NCBI GenBank assembly: GCA_019843655.1
Contig: JACDQD010000003.1
Span: 34,545,485 to 34,609,484 of the forward strand
Direction of reading: 5' to 3'
DNA: 64,000 bases
DNA from: Lethocerus indicus
Lineage: Eukaryota; Arthropoda; Insecta; Hemiptera; Belostomatidae
The position numbers were made by a program, and so were the translations under genes. How positions within the stretch are numbered: position 1 is the stretch's first letter; each line of letters begins with the position of its first letter. Of the stretch, positions 40,301 through 52,300 are shown piece after piece. The notes beneath the pieces are model-generated. The model was not told the DNA's origin. It did no database searches and was given only the letters and a program-made list of their open reading frames with translations.

Positions 40301-43300
40301 GTGAGTGGTTGAGCTTCTGTAGTCATACGAGCTGTTGTTTGGTCAGTACTGAATTCCTGTTTGACGGTTTGTACTCCGCCGGTGGTACTGTAGATTGATG
40401 TAACCGTATCAGTATCCGCTATTGTCTGCGAGGTGGTAAGTGTAACCGGGCCAACATCAGCAGGTTCCGTGCGGGATGAGGTTACTGTACTTCCTTCGGT
40501 GGTTTCTGTGAGTAGTTGAGCTTCTGTAGTCATACGAGCTGTTGTTTGGTCAGTACTGAATTCCTGTTTGACGGTTTGTATCTGTGGTGGTACTGTAGAT
40601 TGATGTAACCGTATCAGTATCCGCTATTGTCTGCGAGGTGGTAAGTGTAACCGGGCCAACATCAGCAGGTTCCGTGCGGGATGAGGTTACTGTAATTCCT
40701 TCGGTGGTTTCTGTGAGTGGTTGAGCTTCTGTAGTCATACGAGCTGTTGTTTGGTCAGTACTGAATTCCTGCTTGACGGTTTGTACTCCGCCGGTGGTAC
40801 TGTAGATTGATGTAACCGTATCAGTATCCGCTATTGTCTGCGAGGTGGTAAGTGTAACCGGGCCAACATCAGCAGGTTCCGTGCGGGATGAGGTTACTGT
40901 AACCCTTCGGTGGTTTCTGTGAGTGGTTGAGCTTCTGTAGTCATACCAACTGTTGTTTGGTCAGTACTGAATTCCTGCTTTGACGGTTTGTACCCGCCGG
41001 TGGTACTGTAGATTGATGTAACCGTATCAGTATCCGCTATTGTCTGCGAGGTGGTAAGTGTAACCGGGCCAACATCAGCAGGTTCCGTGCGGGATGAGGT
41101 TACTGTAATTCCTTCGGTGGTTTCTGTGAGTGGTTGAGCTTCTGTAGTCATACGAGCTGTTGTTTGGTCAGTACTGAATTCCTGCTTGACGGTTTGTACT
41201 CCGCCGGTGGTACTGTAGATTGATGTAACCGTATCAGTATCCGCTATTGTCTGCGAGGTGGTAAGTGTAACCGGGCCAACATCAGCAGGTTCCGTGCGGG
41301 ATGAGGTTACTGTAATTCCTTCGGTGGTTTCTGTGAGTGGTTGAGCTTCTGTAGTCATACGAGCTGTTGTTTGGTCAGTACTGAATTCCTGCTTGACGGT
41401 TTGTACTCCGCCGGTGGTACTGTAGATTGATGTAACCGTATCAGTATCCGCTATTGTCTGCGAGGTGGTAAGTGTAACCGGGCCAACATCAGCAGGTTCC
41501 GTGCGGGATGAGGTTACTGTAATTCCTTCGGTGGTTTCTGTGAGTGGTTGAGCTTCTGTAGTCATACGAGCTGTTGTTTGGTCAGTACTGAATTCCTGCT
41601 TGACGGTTTGTACTCCGCCGGTGGTACTGTAGATTGATGTAACCGTATCAGTATCCGCTATTGTCTGCGAGGTGGTAAGTGTAACCGGGCCAACATCAGC
41701 AGGTTCCGTGCGGGATGAGGTTACTGTAATTCCTTCGGTGGTTTCTGTGAGGTTGAGCTTCTGTAGTCATACGAGCTGTTGTTTGGTCAGTACTGAATTC
41801 CTGTTTGACGGTTTGTACCCGCCGGTGGTACTGTAGATTGATGTAACCGTATCAGTATCCGCTATTGTCTGCGAGGTGGTAAGTGTAACCGGGCCAACAT
41901 CAGCAGGTTCCGTGCGGGATGAGGTTACTGAATTCTTCTGTAGTCATACGACGTTGTTTGTACTCCGCCGGTGGTACTGTAGATTGATGTAACCGTATCA
42001 GTATCCGCTATTGTCTGCGAGGTGGTAAGTGTAACCGGGCCAACATCAGCAGGTTCCGTGCGGGATGAGGTTACTGTAATTCCTTCTGTGGTTTCTGTGA
42101 GTGGTTGAGCTTCTGTAGTCATACGAGCTGTTGTTTGGCCAGTGCCGATGTTTTTGTCTTCTCTAGTTTTCATGGATGTTGTTTCGTACATATCTCCTGT
42201 ACCTGTCTCGGATTCCGTATCGCCAAATCTGTCTTGAAATTGCGATTCACTTTCGGTACCTACTGTCATTTGCATGTCATTTGTGGTGCTTAATGTTTGT
42301 GTTGCGTACGTCGAAGGTTCCGTTGTGGGTCGTGTCCTTTTGTCGCCACGAGTGGAGAATATATATTCGGGTATTTTTACCACATCTGGTTTTTTAATAT
42401 ACTCTGTTGTTTGTTGTCCACCTGTCGGTGTGTAGTCAGTTTCGTGTGTACCGTCGGTTGTAATTTCTGCCGCCGGCGTCGTCGTTTTGAGCGAAAGGAT
42501 CTGCGGTGTCTGTGTAACAAAGATGCATTCTATTTGCGGGTCTCCCGTGGTATGTATTGGACATGTGCATATTACCGCGTGTGCCTGTACCGAACACGTT
42601 GCCCCGATACCGCAACTGTCGGGTGTCGTGCAAGGATCTGTGCATTCCCCGTCAACGCAGATTTTTGTGTCTGTGCAGTTTATATCCACAGTGCAGCCGA
42701 CTTTGTTCGACACATTTTCAGCGACTATATCTGATATAAATATAAAAACAATTATCAACATGTAATTACATATGCGCACATACATTCACTCATACGTATA
42801 TACTCACACGACTTTTTCGCTTACCTTTTACCGGTAGTTAATACCGAGTCGGAAAATAAATCGTATTATATTATAGTACGTGGTAACATGCTATTAATAA
42901 ACTACTCTGTACATCGCGTAAAACTACATAATTACTGTATTAGATTACAGTCTACGAAAGTAGTTAATTTCAAGAAACTGATATGTACAAAAGCGGAAGT
43001 ATCTCGGATACTCGACTAGAATAGGGAGTAACAAAGAGATCCGTCATTCTCGGAATAGTGTAGTCTCGGATTTCACTCGTTCGGTTAGCTACTAGTTAGA
43101 GTATGGTGATTACCTTTGACGCATCCGTAGCGCGGATCACTGACATATCCCCTGGGACAGAACTTGCAGACGGGTTTGTGGTCTTCGACGACACAAGGTG
43201 CGTCCTCGGGGCAGGAGGCATCGAGGCACGGATCGATACAAAGGTAGTTACGACAAGCCATGTCGATAGGACACCCGTTGTCCCTCAGACATATGGAAAC

Positions 43301-46300
43301 GGTCGGGTTACAGTCGCGGGTGCAGAGACAGACGGGTAAGTGGTCAATAACGGCGCAGGTCCTGTTCGGGGAGCAGAGGTGCGGGACGCAGGGGTCCCGG
43401 CACCTGCCGCCCTGGCAGGCCGAGTCCGAGGGGCACTGGGAGTCGTCCCGGCAGGGAGTGGCGCCCGCCGGGGCGCAGCCCAGCTCGCCCCTCGGGCTCA
43501 GCCAGAAGCCGTACTTGCACACGCAGACCGGTCTGTGGTCGCGCACTTGACACTGCTTGTTGGGGCCGCAGGGGCGCCCCAACAGCCGCGCAGGGGTCCA
43601 CGCAGGACGGCCGGCCGCCCGCTGGGGAGGACGAGGAGGGGATGAGGAGGAGGAGGAGGAGCAGGCCAAGCTTCCGGGGCAGTCTGCGTCGACGGTACAG
43701 GGCAGGCTGGGTGGCCGGTGGGCGTGCTGGCCGTCTGGCTGGCTGGGGCCGCCGTCCCAGTGGTCGGGGTGGCAGCTCGGGTCAGGCGTGCACGAGCTCC
43801 TCGGGTCGCCCCCGTGGCACCTGGGACAGCTGCACTCGGCCCTGTGACCCACGGCGATGCAGACTGCGTTTGTGCCGCAGGCGTCCTCTATAGAGCAGGC
43901 CTCCAGGCACCTCTCCCCGAGGCACCTCTTCTCGTCGCTACACTCTTCGTCGCTCCTACACTCCCTCTCTGCTCCACACCGAGCGCAAACACCAAACACA
44001 AAAACACATATGTGCACAATTCACACCCGCGACCACATCCACTCTCTCTCTCTCTCCCTCCCTCTCTCCTCTCTCTCCTCTCTCTCTCCCTCTCGCACAC
44101 ACGCACTCCGAGAAGACAGATACCGATAGAACTGTGAAAGACCTTCTCACTTTGCGCATGCTTTTGGCTCCCTCTTATATATTTACAGAAGAGAGAGTGA
44201 AAGAAAGGTGTGACAAGGAACGAAATATACTATATAGAAAGCGGACCAGGAGAATAGACACAATGAGTGTTTTGCCCACTACCTTGAGCAGAGTGTATTA
44301 GGTGCCTGAAAAAATTTCACTACTCTTCTACTTTTGTGAGATTGTTTCTTTCACAGTTCCCAATCTGCCTTCTCGTTAACTATAAAAATACAGAATGATA
44401 CAGAAATTATAATTACCCTACTTGAATACCAACATTTCTTGTAAAACCTACCATTTCTTTCAAAATAGTGAGTGGGCAATTTTGAGATGTTTACCGTCCG
44501 GATTCCCGCCGATATACCATCGTTTGTACGATAGCCGTATTGCAAATATACGATATATAAATAACTTTTTACGAAAACAAAAAAAAGGAGTCAGCAAAAA
44601 GCCAGATTGGAATACTGTTACTGTTTAAACATCTCACAAAAATTTAAGTCGGTTAGGATTAAAAAACGTGACTGTAGCGTTAATAATTAAAAATTCTAAA
44701 ATCCACATACAGATTATACTAGATATATACAACACATACATATGCTCCGCTATTTTCACGTAATTTGTACATACGCCACCACAAATTTACACTGTACACT
44801 ATACATATATACGTATGTATCATATGTATATTATTCATGCCAACCAAATTTTCAATTATAATTTCGAACGTATATACATGCAGTAGAATCTCGCGTCCTA
44901 TATCCGGATCGGTGGGGAACGCAAATTGTGTATAACGAGAAAATAAAATTTGGACACTGAAGGCTGATCAGATTGCAGGCTCTGAAAGATTTTATTTATT
45001 TTTTCTTTTGCCCTATTTAGACCCTAGAGATTTGTTCAGAAATCGGTCCTAGCGACAAAGTTAGCCTAGCGAATAGTTTTACCTGTTTTGCAGAGCAGGT
45101 CAGGATTTCCTTTGGTCCCCGAAGGACACTTACATATAAACTTTTCACCGGTACTGCTTCCGTCCAGAGTGCATTCGGCTCCAACGCCGCACCCTTTAGT
45201 CCGACAATCTCCCCCAACTATACCTGCAATAGAAACGACGAATACAATATCGGAGGTGTAGCGGGATACAGAATTTGAGGATACGCCGTGGACGAGGGTT
45301 TATGGGCTCAGTCTGTGTAAATTTGAGTACATTTGTTGTAGGGATCGCCGAGCGGGTAATCGGCAGGGCAGTAGCACTCGTAACCGGGGCCGTTGAGGTG
45401 GTTCGAAGGCCTGCATTCGGCGTTGGTGCCGCAGGTGACGTGGGCGCAGGCCGCCGCGTGCAGTCCTCCGCCGCACGAACAGCCCTCCTTGGAGTAGGGG
45501 TCGCCCGAACAGCCCTCCTTGCAGAAGCAGGCCTCGCCCTCGCCCTCGCCCTTACGGCACTCGGTGTTGTCGCCGCACTTATCGCACCGGCCTCCGTCAC
45601 CTGCACGACGTAAATAAACAGTTGTTAGTTTTTGCGAGGCGTCGGTTTCGGCTGAAGTGCGGCTGAATGAAGGTGAACCGGCCTTTGAGGCATCGCTGGA
45701 GGGGGTTGCCGTGGAAGCCGGGCGGGCAGGAGCACTGGGCCCTGTTGTCGATCGGCCGGCACTGGGCGTCCAGACCGCACGGGTTCTTCCACCTGCAGGG
45801 GTTCTTGCAGGCGCGGTCCTCCGGATCGCAGATCTGTTCCGGGTCGCAGTCGGCGTCCTTTGAGCAGGACGGGCTGTCGGCCGCTTTGGGGGCGAAGCAC
45901 TGACGGGTCGGTTCGCCGGTGTAGCCGGCCGGGCAGAGGCAGATTGGCCTGTGGTCCGAGACCCGGCACTCGGCGTCCTTGCCGCAGGGCGAGGCCTCAG
46001 GACGGCACGGGTCCTCGCACTTCTTACCGCCCGAACTCCTCCTCCCGGTGCACGCTCTCTCCGGAAGGCAATCCGCCTCGTTCCTACAACCGCTTACGCA
46101 GAGTCCGTCTTCGCAAATTTCACCCTGGACAACAATTTATAACCATAGTTCGCCTAGTCCGATATCGATCTATTGGGTCGACAAGTGGCGTTGTACATAT
46201 TTTTAAGTACATCAACATCTTTGCACAGATAAGCCGTAGAACCGTCGTTGAACTACGGCGATCCGAAGCCTTTATTCGGTCATCGACCTCCACTGGAAGT

Positions 46301-49300
46301 CCGGAGCGCTCCCCTCGTCTTTTGATGAAAAATCCCCCGACCGGAATTTCGCGAACCGCAGTACCGACACTGCCGTTCTATTAAAGCTTCACATCAACGT
46401 AATTTTTATGATACCGAATGTTTCAGAAAAGACCAAATAATAGCGTATCGAAGAAACGTACTTAAAAATACGCACAACGCCACTTGTCGGTGAATTCCCC
46501 AATTATTTAGTTGTCGACCGACAATATATGAAGGATATATCGTAGAATCCTATAGTAGAATCGTAACAATGTTGTCACGGTAATTGGGCCCGTCTCCGTT
46601 AACCCATTGGAGTATCAAATTTTTTTTTCTGAAAATTTTGCACACAATTTACTTATTACGACGCATCATTATCACAAATAGTACCTCAGAATATGTTTTA
46701 TTAAAACCGGTTTGCCAAATATTTTCAAATCGAGTCCCATTCGGGGATTAGGGCACTTACAGCAGAATTGAATTGACAGATGAGACCGATCATCTTCTAT
46801 TTCGAATAATAATCATAATTACGAGTTTTTTTTTAACACGATGTGTAGATAAAACCTGGGACAATGCAGTGTCCCATACTTAGTAGTATGATGAAGATAT
46901 GTCATATCGGAAAAAATTAAAAAAATTAACTGATCCCCCATTTGGGGGCTACGGTTCTTCTGCGGGTTAAATGCAAGACCGGCTCTAAAACCTGTTTTAT
47001 AATCTATTAGCGGATCTCCTAGATACGGATAGAGGGCGGACATACCTGTGGGCACTGTATCCTGCCGGGGGAGCAGGTGTTGACGCAGAAACCTTTGTCG
47101 TTGCAGGTCTGTCCGCAGGGGCAGCCGTCGCGGCACGGTACAAGGCAATATCCGGTCGAGTGGTCGCAGGTGCAATTGTCGGTGCACCTGAGCGGCGGCG
47201 AAGTGCAGCCGACCAGAGGATCGCCGATCGTACCCTCAGTGCAGCTGCACTGGACGCCGTGCTGGACGACGCGGCACTCCGAACACGGACCGCACACGTA
47301 CTCGCCCCTCTTATCCTGGCACGGATCTGCAAACGATAGTCATGACAATATATATCACGAACAACTTCCAGCCGAATCGCCTAATATAAGTACTAGAGAA
47401 GAACCTCCGTTGGAAGGGGGTCGAATTTGCCTCCGGAACTGTTCTTGACGGTTCAGACATTTCGGGTCTATCATCACGTTCGGACCCTCTCCTAGTCCAG
47501 TATTATAATCTGTATTTCCATTCATTACGAACAACATAGTATCAATTATTACTCTCCCTATTCAGTGATGCACAAAAATCTACTCCGCGTGTTTTCATCC
47601 ACCGGATACAGAGTGGGGACCGAGGGAATTGAAATTGAACTCTGGAAGTTGGACTCTGGATTCTGACTGGGCGAAGAATAGACCGAAGATGTAGATAATG
47701 GGAAAAGACAGTTTTTACTGTCCCCGAACGCAGTCTGGGGAGGAGACAGAGGGCAGAACGTCATGATGGAGTCTTCACGAGGCACTAGTGTATCCGGGGG
47801 ATGTTGGAGTGATTTCGAGTAGTCAGGTGTGTTTCTGTCAGGAGCCATCAATGAAGAACAACTTGTAGTTCATTGATTGTGATCCGTTCGCATTCCAAAA
47901 GGAGGACAAGGAGGGAATCAATAGTTCGATTCATTGGGAAGTCAAGGACTGGGCGAATCGATTGTGGTGATCATGAGAGATTGTTTCTAATAAACGCGAG
48001 AATCGCTGACCAATGAGCAACATATATATATATATTGGGTTGGCAACTGAACGATTGCATTAATAGGTCTGAAGATGTAAAAATCTCCAATCCGGCGACG
48101 GAACCCGCAATGACTCCAAGTTGCCGACCCAATATCTAAGAGATAAAAATGCAGTTGTGCATTACCTCGGCACTGGTTGTCGATGCACATCTGATCGAGG
48201 GGGCAGGCGTTGTCGGACCTGCATCCCGGTTCGCAGATCCTGTCGAGGCATATCAGGCCGGCGGTGTCGGACTGCGACGAGTGCAGTGCGCACTTGGTGT
48301 CCGAGTTGCAGATCGATTTGCAGACGCCTGACAGGCATCTCTCGTCGTCCAGACACTCGTTATCTCTGTCGACAGCAGACCAGTGGAATATTTACTCTTG
48401 GGGTGTACCCAAAATTAGCGCAAGATTTGAATCGGACTGTGGCCGCCAAACTACCACTATTTTCTGAAATATTGTTGTGACGCCCCATTCGCACTGACCG
48501 TAAACTATCGGCTGTCGAACGGTTTTTTTCTTAATATGGTTGCCGACTTTACACTGCAAGAATGCTGTGGCGAATTCAAATCTGGCGTCAATTTTGGGAC
48601 ACCCTCCACGAGGGCGCACTAAACACGGATATAACGAACTGGTGAGAGACCGACCCTAGTTGGGACACGTTCTCCTGGCCGTCCAATATAGTGGAGCGTC
48701 CAATATAGGGGTGTCCCAAAATTGACGCCAGATTTGAGTCGAACTGTGGCCGGCAAACTTTCACAATTTTCTGAAATATTGTCACAACAATGAAAACGCG
48801 TTGTCCTATCGTGTAACGCCCCCATTCGCACTGACCCTAAACTATCGGCTGTCGAACGGTTTTTTTTCTTAATATGGTTGCCGACTTTACACTGCAAGAA
48901 TGCTGTGGCGAATTCAAATCTGGCGTCAATTTTGGGACACCCTCCACGAGGGCGCACTAAAAACCGATATAACGAACTGGTGAGAGACCAACCCTATGTT
49001 CTCCTGACCGTCCAATATAGGAGGGTGTGTCCGAAAATTGACGCCAGATTTGAATTCGCCACAGCATTCTTGCAGAGTAAAGTTGGCGACCGTATTGTAA
49101 AAAAAAAAAAAAACCAATTTGATATACCTGTTTTGTGGTCTGCGAGCGGTTTGGAATATACTGTAGGTTCGCGATGTTTCTGTCTCCTCTCGCCGGTTCG
49201 GTCTTTGCGGACCGGGGTTTCGCCGCTCGCCATCTTCAGCAGCGCTGTGTTACTCACTGTCAGGCACTTTGGATGTTTTCAGGGCATCCCGCTGCCACTG

Positions 49301-52300
49301 TCACTTTCATGACGGTACATGTGAAATGAGTACATGAGCATGAGTGCTAACAGTGACTAAAACAGCGCTGCTGAAGATGGCGAGCGGTCGAAACCCCCCG
49401 GTCCGGCAAAAGACCGAACCGGCGAGAGGAGACAGAAACATCACGAACCTACAACAAAAAAAGTTTAGGGTCAGTGCGAATGGGGGCGTTAGACGACGGA
49501 ACGACGCGTTTTCGTTGTCGGACAATATTTCATAAAATAATGAAAGTTCGGTTATAGTTTTGTTTTTTGTATCGACTGTTACTTACGATCGGCAGGCTGG
49601 AAGACACAGGAGGTCGGCGTAGCAGACTTGTGTTGGCGGACACTGGTGTTGTCGGTCAGTTGAGCACTTGACGATCGGGTGTCGGCAGCCGACAGTCTCC
49701 GGCCGTTCTCCGACCAGTCCCTGAGGACACTGGCAGACTTTCTTGTGGTCGACAACTCGGCACAGAGCGTTGATGCCGCACGCTCCGGGCGCGCTGCACG
49801 CGTCTGTTCATTTAAAAAAATTTCGCCGTTTATTCAAGTAATCAAAGGCCAAGGTTGCTAAAACTGCAGGCCGTCTTCGTCTACGCGTAACGAAATGAAA
49901 ACAATCGATTTATTTTGTTACGTCCGGACTACCGTGGAAGGTCTAAGTCCTAGGTTCCCGTGTTGTTGTACCCACTCACAGCAGCTACATTTCTACCGTA
50001 TTCCCGAAACTCGACCGAAAATGTGAAGTTTAGATCTAACTCGACCCCGTCCAGTCTCCTGTCGACCCCTGGGGAGGATCCGTCTGGACCACTTTGGCAA
50101 TCAATACGGTCTCTCCAAGTCAACGTCGCTCGACTACCGCGAGGTGTCTCGATAAAGTCCGAAAAGGGACACGGAAAACAGCTCAATCGGGATGACGTAC
50201 GGCGTCCGTCTTATTGGGTCGGAAACTAAAGAATAACGACGAATAGTCGGGCGTGTAATAAACATTTCAGAATACTCTTGTTGTAGGTTTGAAGATGTAG
50301 ACAAATAACGCCATCTCCGTCTAGAGACGAAACCGGCAACGACGATGAAGACGCCATCCAGTTATGGTGCTTTTTTTTTTGACCCGTATCCGGCCTACAG
50401 AAAGTCTCTAGGCCGGTGGCGTTTAAGCCGACCCCATTAGCGGATGGGTAGAAGAGGAAAGGGACTGAACGAGTGGATTTGGATGCGGAGAGAGGCCATT
50501 ATGGATTGTTCTGTTAGAAACATACCCGGGGGGGCATTAAGGATGGTACGAAGGACTTTTGGATGTTGGATTTCTTGGCGGAACCCCCGTAGTTCTATTC
50601 CGTATGTCCGAGTCGGTTTTAGTATAGCTTTATATACTGTCAGTTTGTCGACTGCTGCAAGTATCTACACTCTAGCGGCGTACGTTTGATGTCTGCGGAT
50701 CGGGATATCGGAATTATTGAAAAGTGAAAAGTACCGACCTACGCATTCGGAATGGTGGCAGGTACGATCGTGCGGGCAGTCGCGGTCTGTTCGGCATCCG
50801 GGCAGGCAGACTAGGTTGGCCCGATGGCATATCTCGGAGCCGGGCCGGCAGTCGGCGTCGGCCCTGCAGAGGGAGTGGCAGCCGCCGGCGAAGCACTTCT
50901 CCGTGTGTAGGCAGTCGGTGTCCAGTGCGCAGATTGGTCGGCACGAGCGGTGCAGGCAGGTGTGGGCCGGGGGGCAGTCCCTCGCCTGCGAACAGGACTG
51001 GGGTGGGGCCCGGACGCAGGCCACCTGGGCGCTCGGCCGGCCCACCAGACCCGGCGGACAGGAACAGGTCGGCCGCCTGTTGGTCACCGTGCAGACCGCC
51101 TGCCGTCCGCACACCCTGCCTCCGTCCGTCCCCGAACACGGGTCCACGCACCTGTTCTCCCGGCAGGTCTCAGCGCCGCCGCAATCCTCCTCCTCACGGC
51201 AGCCCACGCTGCACAGCCCGTTCAAACACTCCTCGCCCATCGACGAGAGACACTCCCATTCCTTGTCCCCGTCGCACATTTCTGACAAAACCGCGCTATA
51301 TTAAATTACTACTATTTAAAATTTCCATCATTTTCCCATATTTTTCGGCAAGAGTAGTCTCCGGCCTTTATCATTTACCCTTCCTTCGACCCCTTAATTC
51401 GAGCGCGCTAAACGGGCCAAACTGTGCACACTCGAATATAATCTGAGAATTGAAAATAACTCAAAAATCGAGAATAAAATGATAGAAAAAGAATCTCCCG
51501 CGAGATATTGCCCCGGGTGTTGTGCTAAAAGGGTCAGCGAAGGAAAAAGGAAAAAAAGAGCCGTTACACGTGTAATATACTTGCAATGTTCGGCTATGTG
51601 CTGCACCTTGAAAATTATGAATAATATTTTTTTGTCTCTTTTATTGTTACAACTGTAAAATTATACAATAAGCAACATTTATGAAATCACTAGCTACAAT
51701 AGTCTACAATTAGAGGAGAAACCCACTAGTTTCCCCCCTTTTTTTATTATTATTATTTATTTTTTTTTTATTATTATTTATTTATTTTATTTTTAATTTA
51801 ATTTAATTTATTTATTAATGAATAATTAAAAAAAATTCTAGTATTATTATTATTTCTCCGTTATAAAAGTATAAATGTGCCCACAATTATGAAAGTGGTC
51901 TAAGTCAATTCAAACTTTAAATACATTTCATTTTCATATGAAATTCGCACAAAATTTCATATTCGTAGTGAACTTCCATTAATCGAGACTAATAAAATTC
52001 TAAATTAAAATGTCGCATAATATAATATATCATTAAAGCAATTCATTAAATATCTCGAAACCGGAAATATATGACTTTCATATTTATGGGCACAAATAAA
52101 TATTCTTATAAAAATATGTTTTTTTTGCCGAAATAGCGATACGAAAAGAAAGATAAAAGTCGATGTACGTGTAACATTGCAATATTCGGTTCTTTTCTGC
52201 AATTTTTTTGCCAATACAATGTACTGAAGTGTGTTTTTTTACATTAAAAAAATTGATTTTTTTAAGGGGTTAAGGAAAGTTTACGGCCGGCATTCTTCCC

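Larger units (their letters stand above)
48366..49586 (-). other. intron between E57 and E56, transposon nest
   Basis: 1221 bp almost entirely of repeat sequence: two tandem copies and a partial third of a GGGTGTCCCAAAATT element with its flank, a foldback element, and another fragment at 49465-49548. Confidence 0.75.

Noticed and set aside
35104..42138. CRISPR-like or satellite DNA outside a gene
   Set aside because: The 207-bp units are directly adjacent with no unique spacers, are open in one frame over long runs, and lie between intact ends of a coding exon.
45310..45330. Stop codon after DPYNKCTQIYTD as the end of a separate gene
   Set aside because: Splicing at AAAT|GTACTC gives a Cys codon split exactly as the next exon needs, and the module series continues without a break. 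A gene end here would leave E52 and all later exons without a start.
50284..50355. Second copy of the mariner-type MITE
   Set aside because: Only a loose resemblance to the interior of 48032-48134 and no terminal repeats.
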